From: JALYOK01 sp963840785
GTDB lineage: Bacteria > Pseudomonadota > Gammaproteobacteria > Burkholderiales > JALYOK01
Length of the DNA: 64,000 bases
NCBI GenBank assembly: GCA_963840785.1
Contig: CAWJAF010000015.1
Coordinates: forward strand, 124,001 to 188,000
Direction of reading: 5' to 3'
Shown here piece by piece: positions 52,446-62,413 of this stretch (position 1 is the first letter of the stretch; each line of letters starts with the position of its first letter). The translations under genes were made by a program, and so were the position numbers. The notes below the pieces were generated by a model. That model was not told the DNA's origin, ran no database searches, and saw only the letters and a program-made list of their open reading frames with translations.

Positions 52446-52627
52446 AAGGATAAGTTGAGCGTGAAATAAACAACCCATGTAACCAAAACCCTGTATACTT
52501 CGCGCCGCGGCATTAGTTTCCAGTCCTCGCGCCGCAGCCAATCTGGCCTTTCAAAGTTTTTCCCTTCTGCCTGAGACTGGCGCCCTGCTAACAGCGGCGA
52601 CAGGCTGATCATTCCATTTGGAGTTGT

Positions 52628-53979
52628 ATGTCTTTTTCCTCACTCGGCCTGGCCGATGATATTGTTCGTGCCGTTACTGAACACGGTTACACGATCCCCA
52701 CCCCTATTCAATTGAAAGCGATTCCCGCAGTGTTATCCGGCGGCGATCTCTTGGCCGGTGCGCAAACCGGCACCGGCAAAACCGCCGGCTTTACGCTGCC
52801 GATTTTGCACCGGCTCGCAAACCGCACCACAAAAGGCCCTTCGGAAGGCCGTCCACCCGTCCGCGCGCTAATTCTCACACCGACGCGAGAACTCGCCGCG
52901 CAAGTCGAAGAAAGCGTGCGCACCTACGGCAAATATTCGAATCTCACGTCGATGGCGATGTTTGGCGGCGTCAGCATTAATCCGCAAATCAAAATGCTCA
53001 AGCGCCGCGTCGATATTCTCGTCGCGACGCCAGGCCGCTTGCTCGATCACGTGCAGCAAAGAACCGTCGATCTGTCGAAGGTTGAAATCCTTGTGCTCGA
53101 CGAAGCCGATCGCATGCTCGACATGGGATTCATTCACGACATCAAGCGTGTGCTCGCGTTGTTGCCGAAGCAGCGGCAAAATTTATTATTCTCCGCGACG
53201 TTCTCTGAGGAAATTAAGACCCTGGCGAATGGCTTGCTGAATAAGCCTTTGATGATCGAAGCGCCACGCGAACGTGCGACCGCCGAACTCATCACGCAGA
53301 AAGTCTACAACGTCGATCGCGAGCGCAAAAAAGATTTGCTCGCTCATCTGATTAAAGAAAATAATTGGTTTCAAGTGTTGGTGTTCACACGCACCAAACA
53401 CGGCGCGAACAAACTCGCGTTGCAGTTGGAAAAAGAAGGCATCAAGTCCCTCGCGATCCACGGCAACAAGAGCCAAGCGGCGCGCACTCGGGCACTGGCC
53501 GAATTCAAAGACGGCTCATTGCAAGTATTGGTCGCCACCGACATCGCCGCGCGCGGCATCGACATTATCGAATTGCCCCACGTGGTGAATTTCGAATTGC
53601 CGAACGTGCCGGAAGATTACGTGCATCGCATCGGCCGCACCGGCCGCGCGGGATCGGAAGGCGAAGCAACATCGCTGGTGTGTATCGACGAACGCAAATT
53701 GCTTTCCGACATCGAGCGACTTGATGAAGCGCGAAGTGCCGGCCAGTAACGTTACCGGGTTTCGAGCCGAATCCGCACATCAAGGCGGAGCCAATTATCA
53801 ACGGGCAGAATCGTGGGCAGCGACCAGCAAATGGTCAGCGTCAAGGGCGGCCAGGTGGTGGCAGACCGGCATCGGGAAATCGCGGTAAGCCGCCGACGGT
53901 AAAACCGGTTGGCGTGCGTGGTGGCAAGCCGCAGGTGAAACGTCCGTCGGCGCATAATTCGGCGGGGCGGTCGCGCTAG
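52628..53979 (+). CDS. rhlE: DEAD-box RNA helicase RhlE (frameshifts in the tail)
   Basis: ATP-dependent RNA helicase for ribosome assembly and RNA turnover. All core motifs are in the first frame: AGAQTGTGKTAGF (I), PTRELAAQ (Ia), VATPGRLLDHV, VLDEADRMLDMGF (II), LFSATF (III), VLVATDIAARGIDI and YVHRIGRTGRAG (VI). After SDIERL the frame ends at 53749, but shifts at about 53722 and 53757 restore the family's continuation (LMKREVP then FEPNPHIKAEPI) and a basic Arg/Gly-rich tail (QGRPGGGRPASGNRGKPP) ending at 53979. The tail is typical of RhlE. Confidence 0.92.
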
Positions 53980-54197
53980 TTTTTCGGTATGACGGAATTA
54001 GCATCTATCGTAGGGTGGGAATCAACGTCCCGCAGAAGGACGGATCGCACCAGCAATGAAAGCAAAATCTGAACGAGTGTGAACGACGTTTCTTTTAACG
54101 CTTCGACGCGATGGTGCATCCGCGATGAACTTGAGTCCACCCTACCAATTGGCTCTGGCACAGCTGACCTAGTGGCCAACCTCGCCGGCCACTAATG
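53980..54197. other. convergent gap between rhlE and sucD
   Basis: 218 bases with no gene. A hairpin TAGTGGCC (54170-54177) / GGCCACTA (54187-54194), directly past the sucD stop, may close the sucCD transcript; no clear T-run. Confidence 0.5.
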
Positions 54198-55076
54198 CTA
54201 ATTCAAAATAGACTTCAACAACTTACCCATCTCCGCCGGATTGCGCGTGATTTTGATGCCGCAATTTTCCATCACTTCAAGTTTCGCTTGCGCTGTGCCT
54301 TTGCCGCCGGAGATGATCGCGCCGGCGTGACCCATGCGTTTTCCTGGCGGTGCGGTGACGCCGGCGATGAAACCGACCACGGGTTTCCTCATGTTCAGCT
54401 TAACCCACTCGGCGGCTAGCTCTTCGTCGTTGCCGCCGATCTCACCGACCATAATCACCGCTTCCGTTTGCGGATCGTCATTGAACATGCGCATCACGTC
54501 GATGTGTTTTAAGCCATTCACGGGATCGCCGCCAATGCCGACGCAACTCGATTGGCCGAGGCCTTGTTCCATCAACTGGCCGACGGCTTCATAGGTCAAG
54601 GTGCCGGAGCGCGACACAACGCCGATCGGTCCTTTCTTGTGAATGTGGCCGGGCATGATGCCGATTTTGATTTCTTCCGGCGTAATGACACCGGGGCAAT
54701 TCGGCCCAACCAGAATCGTTTTCTTGCCTTGCATTTTGTAGCGCGTACGAATCATGTCGCGCACCGGAATGCCTTCGGTGATACAGATCACTAGATCCAG
54801 TCCCGCTTCGACCGCTTCATCGATTGCCGCAGCAGCGTAAGGTGGCGGCACGTAGATGACGGAAGCCGTTGCACCGGTTTTTTCTCGCGCCTCGGCAACG
54901 GTATTGAAAATCGGAATACCCTCGAAGCTCTGCCCGCCCTTCCCCGGCGTCACGCCCGCGACATAACAATTCGCGCCATTCGCATAGGCCTTGCCCATTT
55001 GCGTATGGAATTGTCCGGTTTTGCCGGTGATGCCTTGGGTGATGACTTTGGTGTTTTTGTCTATCAGGATGCTCAT
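54198..55076 (-). CDS. sucD: succinate--CoA ligase subunit alpha
   Basis: About 292 residues; the CoA-binding, phosphohistidine-bearing subunit of succinyl-CoA synthetase. Seen: VITQGITGKTGQFHTQMGKA, VGPNCPGVITPEEIKIGIMP, SRSGTLTYEAVGQL, and the active His in GFIAGVTAPPGKRMGHAGAI. The ATG at 55076 gives the normal MSILIDKNT start; a longer frame to 55139 would overlap sucC. Lies 10 bases after sucC. Confidence 0.96.
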   Translation of the reverse strand: MSILIDKNTKVITQGITGKTGQFHTQMGKAYANGANCYVAGVTPGKGGQSFEGIPIFNTVAEAREKTGATASVIYVPPPYAAAAIDEAVEAGLDLVICITEGIPVRDMIRTRYKMQGKKTILVGPNCPGVITPEEIKIGIMPGHIHKKGPIGVVSRSGTLTYEAVGQLMEQGLGQSSCVGIGGDPVNGLKHIDVMRMFNDDPQTEAVIMVGEIGGNDEELAAEWVKLNMRKPVVGFIAGVTAPPGKRMGHAGAIISGGKGTAQAKLEVMENCGIKITRNPAEMGKLLKSILN

Positions 55077-55086
55077 AATTTTCCCG

Positions 55087-56250
55087 TTACGTCTTCGCGG
55101 CCGCCACGACTTTCTGCGCCGCATCCGCCATATTCGCACCGGAAATAATCGGCAAGCCGGACTCAGCCAAAATCTTTCTTCCCAAATCGACGTTCGTGCC
55201 TTCCAACCGCACCACCAGCGGCACTTTCAATTGCACTTCGCGCGCCGCGGCGACTACGCCGTTAGCGATGACGTCGCATTTCATAATGCCACCGAAAATA
55301 TTGACCAGGATGGCTTTCAAGCTCGGATTTTTCAGCATGATCTTGAACGCCTCGGTAACTTTTTCTTGTGTTGCGCCACCGCCGACATCCAAGAAATTCG
55401 CCGGCGCGCCGCCGTAGAATTTGATGATGTCCATAGTCGCCATCGCGAGACCGGCGCCGTTCACTAAGCAACCGATATTGCCGTCGAGCGAAATGTAAGA
55501 GAGATCGAATTTCGAGGCTTCGACTTCAGCCGGGTCTTCTTCGTCGAGATCACGGAGCGCAACAATGTCGGGATGGCGGAACAGCGCGTTGTCGTCGAAG
55601 TTGAATTTTGCATCGAGGGCGATGACCTTACCATCGCCGGTCAAAATCATCGGATTGATTTCCGCAAGTGACGAATCGGTCTCTTCGAACGCTTGATACA
55701 AACCTTTGAGCACGCCACGAGCCGCGCCAATACTCGCTTCTGGCACGCCTATCTTGCGTGCGATGTCGTCTGCTTCGCCGTCCTTCAATCCTGTTGCTGG
55801 ATCGATAAACACTTTATGAATTTTTTCTGGCGTGTGTTCGGCAACCGCTTCGATGTCCATGCCGCCTTCGGAACTCGCCATCAACGCGACACGTTGCGTG
55901 CCGCGATCGACCACCATGCCGACGTACAATTCTTTCTTGATGTCGGCACCTTCTTCGATCAGCAGGCGACGGACTTTTTGTCCTTCCGGCCCGGTCTGAT
56001 GCGTCTTCAGTTGCATGCCGAGAATTTGGCTTGAGTAACTTTTCACTTCATCGAGCGATTTCGCGACTTTGACACCGCCACCTTTGCCGCGCCCGCCGGC
56101 GTGGATTTGCGCCTTGACGACCCACACTTTGCCGCCTAATTTTTCAGCAGCCGCAATAGCCTCATCGACGGAAAAACACGCAATGCCGCGTGGCACCGGC
56201 ACGTTGAATTTTCGCAGGACTTCCTTGCCTTGATATTCGTGAATTTTCAT
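55087..56250 (-). CDS. sucC: succinate--CoA ligase [ADP-forming] subunit beta
   Basis: 387-residue nucleotide-binding subunit of the TCA-cycle enzyme. ATP-grasp features: MKIHEYQGKEVLRKFNVPVP, VVKAQIHAGGRGKGGGVKVA, LAEINPMILTGDGKVIALDA, and the C-terminal GCLVNGAGLAMATMDIIKFY and LDVGGGATQEKV. Intact. Coupled to DUF2889 upstream (6 bases) and sucD downstream. Confidence 0.97.
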   Translation of the reverse strand: MKIHEYQGKEVLRKFNVPVPRGIACFSVDEAIAAAEKLGGKVWVVKAQIHAGGRGKGGGVKVAKSLDEVKSYSSQILGMQLKTHQTGPEGQKVRRLLIEEGADIKKELYVGMVVDRGTQRVALMASSEGGMDIEAVAEHTPEKIHKVFIDPATGLKDGEADDIARKIGVPEASIGAARGVLKGLYQAFEETDSSLAEINPMILTGDGKVIALDAKFNFDDNALFRHPDIVALRDLDEEDPAEVEASKFDLSYISLDGNIGCLVNGAGLAMATMDIIKFYGGAPANFLDVGGGATQEKVTEAFKIMLKNPSLKAILVNIFGGIMKCDVIANGVVAAAREVQLKVPLVVRLEGTNVDLGRKILAESGLPIISGANMADAAQKVVAAAKT

Positions 56251-56256
56251 GTTCGC

Positions 56257-56832
56257 TTAGGACTTGGGTTCTGACGCGTTAGCGGTTTCGGGTTGATACC
56301 AGCGCGGATAATACTTCGCCACGACGGGGCCGCGGGTATCAAGCGCATGACAACCGTCAAGCTGAAAAGGCTTTTTGTCAGGGTCGGTTACTTTGGCGCG
56401 GCCTTGACCGTACATCGCTTGAATCGCCGCCGGCGCCATGGAGCCGAGCAATTCGGTCATATGTGCACAGCCCTTTAATTTACCGAATAACCCAGCGAGA
56501 AAAACGCGAAAGCCCGCAGCGATTTTTTGGCCTTTCAATTTCTCGCGATAATCCGGCGTGATTTTGTTGCATTCGTCGATGTAAGGCATGCCGTCGGTCA
56601 CAGCGAAGGCATCGACAATATTCATCTCGCCGTCGAGTCTCAGCCGCAACCTCATATCGTGAACCGGATCGCCCGCTTTGCGAGAAAAATGGTTGGCGTT
56701 CACATCAAAATGTTTAACATCGGTAAGGTGACCTTCGATTTCGAACAACCCATCTTCGCGCTCATAGCCGTCGATAGTGATGGTACGCGTATGCAAATGT
56801 CGGCGTTTTCCGACCGTGTCAGGCAGCGGCAT
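56257..56832 (-). CDS. DUF2889 protein
   Basis: 191 residues. Family phrases: RHLHTRTITIDGYEREDGLF, EIEGHLTDVKHFDV, HDMRLRLRLDGEMNIVDAFA, GLFGKLKGCAHMTELLGSMA. The final CHALDTRGPVVAKYYPRWY is also typical. Function is not established; it often lies near usp or CoA-ligase genes. Encoded between a universal stress protein and sucC with gaps of six bases each side. Confidence 0.85.
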   Translation of the reverse strand: MPLPDTVGKRRHLHTRTITIDGYEREDGLFEIEGHLTDVKHFDVNANHFSRKAGDPVHDMRLRLRLDGEMNIVDAFAVTDGMPYIDECNKITPDYREKLKGQKIAAGFRVFLAGLFGKLKGCAHMTELLGSMAPAAIQAMYGQGRAKVTDPDKKPFQLDGCHALDTRGPVVAKYYPRWYQPETANASEPKS

Positions 56833-56838
56833 TGATGA

Positions 56839-57261
56839 TTACTTAATTAGAGTGACCGGAACGCTGGCCAAGTGAATGACTTTGGTCGCGATCGATCCGA
56901 GCACAAAATCTGACAACGCCGACATGCCACGGGAGCCCATGACAATCTGGTCGATCTGCTGCTCCTTGGCATATTGGACTATCGTTTCGGCAAGATGACC
57001 GACACCGATAAAATGTTTGTAAGTTATCCCGGCAGCGTTCAATTTATCCAGCGCCGTCTGCAAGGCGACATTGCCCTCGTCGCGGTAATAGTCATTCAAC
57101 TGCTCTTCGCTGATGAACATCTTGACATGACCAGAACGAATCGGAATCTGCACGTTCAACAGGTGAATTTCCAGTCCCGGCGATTGCTTTTCCAGCGCGA
57201 TGACGTGATCAACCGCTCTATTCGCGCTCTCGGAACCGTCAACAGGGATGAGTATCTTCAT
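56839..57261 (-). CDS. universal stress protein (UspA family)
   Basis: 140-residue single-domain Usp: MKILIPVDGSESANRAVDHV at the start and the nucleotide-binding IVMGSRGMSALSDFVLGSIA then TKVIHLASVPVTLIK at the end. The G-x2-G-x9-G(S/T) loop is intact, so it is probably an ATP-binding Usp. Between terC and DUF2889 in one operon. Confidence 0.93.
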   Translation of the reverse strand: MKILIPVDGSESANRAVDHVIALEKQSPGLEIHLLNVQIPIRSGHVKMFISEEQLNDYYRDEGNVALQTALDKLNAAGITYKHFIGVGHLAETIVQYAKEQQIDQIVMGSRGMSALSDFVLGSIATKVIHLASVPVTLIK

Positions 57262-57287
57262 CGATCATTACTCCTTATCGTTTTGCA

Positions 57288-58013
57288 TCACGGCGCCGAA
57301 TCTTCCGTTGCCAAATTCACCAGCGGCGCCGTGCTTACCGGTCGACGCGACGCCAACCACTTTCCAACGACAACGACAAATATCGCACCGAAGATCGGCA
57401 CCAAGTAATGCAAATAATTCGCGTGAACCTTGACCCACTCGGCAACTATCCGATCAGTCACCGCCATTTCGCCGGCAACGTAGCCCAACAGCGCGCCGCC
57501 GATCGTGATAATCATGGGGAATCGATCCATCACCTTCATAATGACTTGGCTACCGAAGACAATGATGGGAATGCTGATCAACAGGCCGATGATGATTAAA
57601 CCCATATCACCATGAGCCGCACCGGCGATGCCGATCACGTTATCCAAACTCATCACAAAATCGGCGATGATAATCGTGCGTACCGCCGCCATGAGATTAT
57701 CGTTATCGCTAATGTTGGGGCCGTGCTCGTCTTCGGGGAGAATTAATTTGATGCCAATCCAAAGCAGCAGCAATGCGCCGACCAGCTTCAAGAAGGGGAA
57801 ATTCATCAGGAAGCCGACAAAAAATATCAGTACGACGCGCAGGAACACAGCGCCAGCGGTGCCGAACAGTACGCCAAGCCGCTTCTGCGAAGGCGGTAAC
57901 GAGCGGCAAGCAAGGGCGATCACAACCGCGTTATCACCGGATAACACGATATCGATGCCGATGATCTTAAGAAGCGCGGCCCACCATTCCGGGGTAAAGT
58001 AGCCTGTTATCAT
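57288..58013 (-). CDS. TerC family integral membrane protein
   Basis: 241 residues, seven helices. Signature: IIGIDIVLSGDNAVVIALAC and, in the second half, IIIADFVMSLDNVIGIAGAA, with the paired Asp-Asn motifs (SGDN, SLDN). TerC proteins are linked to metal (Mn, tellurite) tolerance and exoenzyme metalation. It heads the terC-usp-DUF2889-sucCD operon and diverges from slt across 43 bases. Confidence 0.93.
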   Translation of the reverse strand: MITGYFTPEWWAALLKIIGIDIVLSGDNAVVIALACRSLPPSQKRLGVLFGTAGAVFLRVVLIFFVGFLMNFPFLKLVGALLLLWIGIKLILPEDEHGPNISDNDNLMAAVRTIIIADFVMSLDNVIGIAGAAHGDMGLIIIGLLISIPIIVFGSQVIMKVMDRFPMIITIGGALLGYVAGEMAVTDRIVAEWVKVHANYLHYLVPIFGAIFVVVVGKWLASRRPVSTAPLVNLATEDSAP

Positions 58014-58056
58014 TTGAGTGAATGGAAAATTTGGCGCTAGGCCTTAAAATAGAACA

Positions 58057-60074
58057 ATGGGAAAATACTTAGACGAACCACAATTAAGGCTCGGATTCTC
58101 GCCGATTTCCGGGTTTCCGGCAAGTTTGCTGCTGATTGTCGCCGCTGTTCTTCACTAGTCTGTTTGCGGCTACTCCGATTAATGCCGCGAATTCGGACGA
58201 GCAGTTTCTCGCCGCCGAAGAAGCGTTTCGCACGCGCGATGTGAAGGCGCTGGAATATTATGTTCCCGCGCTTAAAGATCATTTCCTAGCCGATTACCCG
58301 CAATATTGGTTGCTGCAATTAACGCTGAAAGATGCCGAACCGACCAGAGTGAACGATTTTTTAGCGCGTTATCCCGATGGCCCTCTAGCGGAACGGCTGC
58401 GCATCGACTGGCTCAGGTTACTCGGCCAAAATGAGGAGTGGGATGCGTTCGGCGTACTCAATTCCCAAAACTGAAGGCGGACGATACAGGCCTGACCTGC
58501 TACGAGTTGCAACGCCGCGTCGCAATTGGTGATAAGGAAGCGGTCACACTGGCCAAGCCACTTATGGTTCAGTGGCGGCAGCCAACCGGAAAGTTGCGAT
58601 CCGCTGTTTGCCCAACTGCTCGGTGAAAACTTGTTGTCCACGGACGATATTTGGGCGCGCATTCGGTTGGCCAGCATCGCCAGCAATGCCGGTGTATTAA
58701 GCGCGGCGAATAGTTATCTGCCGGCAAACGAAGCAATAGATATCCGGGCATTTGACAAAGCGCGGCGTGCGCCGGTCGCTTATTTGTCGAAAAAATCGAT
58801 TCCGTTGAAATCCCGCGCCGCACGCGAGATCGCGCATATTTAGCGTGTTGCAGATTGCCCGCAAAGATCATGGCCAGGCGGCCGATCCATTGGACCGCGC
58901 TGTCGCCACGCTTTCCGGAAAAAGACCAGCGCCGACGTATGGGCGACAAATCGGCTTTCAAGCGGCGTGGTCGCACGATTCAGCGGCAATGACTTGGTTT
59001 AAAAAAGCCGGCGACGCGCCGCTTAGCGACAATCAGCTTGCTTGGAAAACCCGCGCTGCGTTGCGCGCGCAAAATTGGCAAGAAGTGTTAAACGCGATTG
59101 ACCGCATGTCAGCCTCCGAGCAGAAGATCGCCACGTGGCGCTATTGGAAAGCCCGTGCATTTAAGCAACAGGGCCAAACCAACGAAGCGCGCGATTTGTT
59201 TTTGCCGTTGGCGCAAGAGTTTGGCTTCTATGGGCAATTAGCGTCCGAAGAAGTCGGCACCGTAGTCAGCAATCCCCCGGAAATTTGGAAGCCTAGTGCC
59301 GACGAACTCAAAGCTATTGAAGAAAACGTAGGTGTCAAACGTGCGCTGTATCTCAATCGCTTAGGATTGTGGCAGGAAGGCGCGAAGGAATGGAATGTCG
59401 CGATGCGCGGTCTGGACGACAAACAGTTGCTTACTGCAGCAGAAGTTGCCAATCGCGCGCACTGGTACGATCGCGCCATATACGCCGCCGAACGAACGCA
59501 AACCTTGCATGATTTCAACTTGCGTTTTCTCGCACCATTTCGCAACGAGCTCAGTGCCGGCGCAAAACAATACCGCTTAGACGAAGCGTGGGTCTACGGT
59601 ATCGTGCGCCAGGAAAGCCGCTTCTATTCCGAAGCGAAATCGCGCGTCGGCGCGATGGGCCTAATGCAGATCATGCCCGCGACCGCGCGCTGGATCGCGC
59701 AACGGTTGGGCGTCAGTAATTTTCGGGCGAGCGATGCAACCACGGTCGATACCAATACCGCGTTCGGTACTTATTACATGCGCCATGTGCTCGATGATTT
59801 GGGTCATGCCGTTCTCGCCACCGCCGGCTATAACGCCGGCCCGAGCCGAGCCAAGCGCTGGCGCGATGCCAAGCCGCTAGAAGGCGCGATTTATATCGAA
59901 TCGATTCCGCTTGGCGAAACCCGCGACTACGTCAAAAAAGTGATGGCGAACGCGACAACCTACGCCGGCATACTCGGCCTGAAATGGCAATCGCTCAAGG
60001 ACCGAATAGGAACGATCCCAGCACGCTACGAGGCGGTCGACGAAGATGTAGACAGCGACACAGAGACACCCTAG
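58057..60074 (+). CDS. slt: soluble lytic murein transglycosylase (several frameshifts)
   Basis: Periplasmic transglycosylase that cleaves peptidoglycan to 1,6-anhydro products. Starting at ATG 58057 a signal peptide emerges (FPASLLLIVAAV, then after a shift near 58145 LFAATPINAANSDEQF). Further shifts near 58468, 58562 and 58840 connect PALKDHFLADYPQYWLLQLT, KLKADDTGLTCYELQRRVAI, GENLLSTDDIWARIRLASIA and the intact helical U/L part. The SLT catalytic domain at the end has the Glu in GIVRQESRFYSEAKSRVGAM, GLMQIMPATARWIAQRLG and AGYNAGPSRAKRWRD. The total of about 670 residues is normal for Slt70-type enzymes. Confidence 0.88.
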
Positions 60075-60083
60075 CCGGAACCT

Positions 60084-61034
60084 ATGACAATAAAACGCAT
60101 TTGTTTAATCGGTGGCACCGGCTTCGTCGGCCGCCACATTGCTCACCAATTGGTTGAACGCGGTTATGACGTTCGCGTGTTGACGCGTAATCGCGAGCGC
60201 GCGAAGACATTTACTGGTGTTGCCTTCGGCTGGAAGTCATCGCGGCTAACGTTCATGATCCGGCAGAATTGGTGCGGCAATTCAGCGGAATGGACGCGGT
60301 AATTAATTTGGTTGGCATTTTGCATGAAAGCCGGAAAAATTCGTTCGACAACGCGCATGTTCAATTGACGCAAAAAGTGCTCGATGCCTGCCGCGCAAGT
60401 GGTGTGAAGCGCGTGTTGCATATGAGCGCGCTCGCCGCCACGGCGAACGCGCCAAGTGCCTACTTGCGCAGCAAAGCCGAAGCGGAAAAACGCGTGCTCG
60501 CGTTTCATCAAGCCGGCTACGGCAACGTCGACGATTTTCTGCCCCTCGGTAATTTTTGGTCAAGGCGATAGCTTCATCAATCTATTCGCGAAGCTGATCA
60601 AGATGTTGCCGGTCGTCGTCCTCGCCTGCCCCAACGCGCGATTTCAACCGATTCACGTCGAAGATGTGGCGCGCGCGTTTGTTGATAGCCTGGAACAGCC
60701 GCGCACGTTTGGACAAACCTACAATCTATGCGGCCCGCAAATTTACACACTGCGGGAAATAATTGAGTTGATCGCAGCGCTGCTCGGTAAACGCCGTCCC
60801 ATCATTGGCCTTGGGCCGCGCCTCTCCTATTTGCAAGCTTGGCTCATGGAATGGCTGCCGGTGAAACTCATGACGCGCGACAATTATTATTCGATGCAAG
60901 TGGACAGCGTATGCAACTGCGAATTTCCATTCGACTTCAAACCGAGCTCGCTAGAAAGTGTCGTGCCGGATTATTTAGTCGGCGCATCATCGCGTGGAAA
61001 GTATGCTTTGTTTCGCAATCGCGCTGGAAGATGA
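60084..61034 (+). CDS. NAD-dependent epimerase / NDUFA9-like protein (two frameshifts)
   Basis: About 317 residues of an atypical short-chain dehydrogenase fold. Start: KRICLIGGTGFVGRHIAHQL (Rossmann motif GGTGFVG), then after a shift near 60228 LVRQFSGMDAVINLVGILHE, VLDACRASGVKRVLHMSALA, and after another near 60535 FGQGDSFINLFAKLIKMLPV, QPIHVEDVARAFVDSLEQ and TYNLCGPQIYTLREIIELIA. This is the 'complex I NDUFA9 subunit family' pattern; a respiratory-complex or quinone-related role is suspected, not shown. It directly follows slt. Confidence 0.85.
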
Positions 61035-61044
61035 AGTAATCATC

Positions 61045-61079
61045 GAGCCATGAGCCGCATGGATACTGGCTCCTGGCAT
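61045..61079 (-). repeat. REP-like palindrome (AATATCCA family)
   Basis: On the minus strand ATGCCAGGAGCC - AGTATCCATGC - GGCTCATGGCTC; close match to the 31838 and 46057 copies. Confidence 0.7.
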
Positions 61080-61083
61080 AAGG

Positions 61084-61436
61084 TTAGCATTTGATGAGTT
61101 GGAATTTCTTAGCGCGAATTTCTAGCAATCCATCAAAGAGGTAGACCCAAAGCGAATGTTCTTTAAGGTAACCTCCAGAAATATTACCAGCGGACATGTT
61201 GGATTTAAGCTCAGTGGTGTCAATTGTGCTGCTGAAGCGCGACACTCCCTCGCATTTGATTTGATATGCATCTCTGGTCGCGGCTTGTTCATTCTTGTAA
61301 AAGAGGGCGCTAATCTGCACAAGAGAATTACCCTTTTCGTCGATACTGAATACGACATCGACCAAATTCCCGTCATGCCAATACAGCGTATTGAAAGCTT
61401 TACTCCTACCCTGAAATTTATCGCCGATTAATTCGC
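61084..61436 (-). CDS. hypothetical protein, 5' end unclear
   Basis: A frame of about 117 codons: ELIGDKFQGRSKAFNTLYWH, VVFSIDEKGNSLVQISALFY, YQIKCEGVSRFSSTIDTTEL, ending EIRAKKFQLIKC. It shows beta-strand-like alternation and is probably real, but no ATG with a ribosome site is found. It overlaps the 3' end of the DUF1571 gene by 19 bases, and the start may be hidden by an indel. Family not recognised. Confidence 0.4.
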
Positions 61437-62150
61437 GTCTTCGGAAAACTGTAGTTGGGATTTTCCGGGCTGAAGTCCATATCCGTCAAACCCTGATTGA
61501 TCTGAACATTTTTATACTGATAATGCTCAATCAGCTTATCGTTCCAATCATAAACTTTCACGCCACCGGCAATTTCAAATTTTCGTCGATGCTGACGATG
61601 GCGCGGTAGCAATAATATTTTTTCGCGGGATCTTTCGGCAAAATTCCTTCGATCACGCGCACATTGCGTCCATCCTCGTTAACAGTGCCGCGATCGCGCA
61701 TTTCCAATTCGCCCGCTTGATTCGCTTTCTCAAACGTCGAAATTATCAACTCGATAATTCGGCCGATGCCGATTTCATCGAAAGGATGACGGCTGCGGCT
61801 CATGATCGTCGGCCCGTCCGGCGGCAGCAGCACGGTGAAGTGCCCCGAAATCCAACCCGGCTCATGAACCAACGCCTTATCGCCGTCGCGGCCTTTCACG
61901 TAGATCGCCTCGCGATCTTTACCGGATTCCGACAACCATTTCATATAGACCTGTAACGGCTCGCGAAACTTCAGCGCGATGGTTTCTTCGGCCGTTGCTT
62001 GCCGCGCAATATTTCGCTACGCGTGAACGTTGCGGTGTAATCTTTCACACCGGCATAGGCCGCGGGCATTTGTTTTAACCAACTGAAAAAGATCGTCCGC
62101 AGCCCGGGAAGCCATGCATGAGCGTAACTAGGAGCCAAAGGCTAGGAAAA
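61418..62150 (-). CDS. DUF1571-like exported protein (several frameshifts)
   Basis: Fragments in three frames add up to one protein: a hydrophobic leader near 62150-62200 (FPSLWLLVTLMHG), YAGVKDYTATFTRSEILRGK, ALKFREPLQVYMKWLSESGK, REAIYVKGRDGDKALVHEPG, IMSRSRHPFDEIGIGRIIEL, KKYYCYRAIVSIDENLKLPV and, after a shift near 61565, GGVKVYDWNDKLIEHYQYKN to ...NPNYSFPKTRINRR. This series fits DUF1571, a LolA/VioE-like fold of exported proteins. The true start (about 62150-62210) and the exact number of shifts (at least three) cannot be fixed. Function unknown. Confidence 0.65.
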
Positions 62151-62204
62151 CAGTACGCAGTAGCAATTATCCGAACCAGGTCACGATAAATCGAACTGTA
62201 CCGG

Positions 62205-62327
62205 CTATTTCGTGGGTGGGCAATCGGGCCGAACAGGATACGGCTGAATTTTCGGTTTCTGGCACTGGAACCCAAGTTCATTCACGCCGAAATATCCCCT
62301 GAATATTGCGACAGGTTTTTTGTTCAT
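62205..62327 (-). other. short frame of uncertain status
   Basis: A 40-codon ATG frame (MNKKPVAIFRGYFGVNELGF, ending RPDCPPTK) between the protease-like gene and DUF1571. It may be a small gene or the displaced end of the protease gene upstream. Nothing else supports it. Confidence 0.25.
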
Positions 62328-62413
62328 TGGATAAACATAACCGTACCAGCAACAAACGCCCTCGCGCCGCGGCAACGCCGGCAGTGACGACAAATTGTGG
62401 TTGACTATCAACG

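Noticed and set aside
57980..58060. A manganese (yybP-ykoY) riboswitch before terC
   Set aside because: TerC genes often have one, but only 43 bases separate terC from slt and the characteristic stems and conserved loops are not seen.
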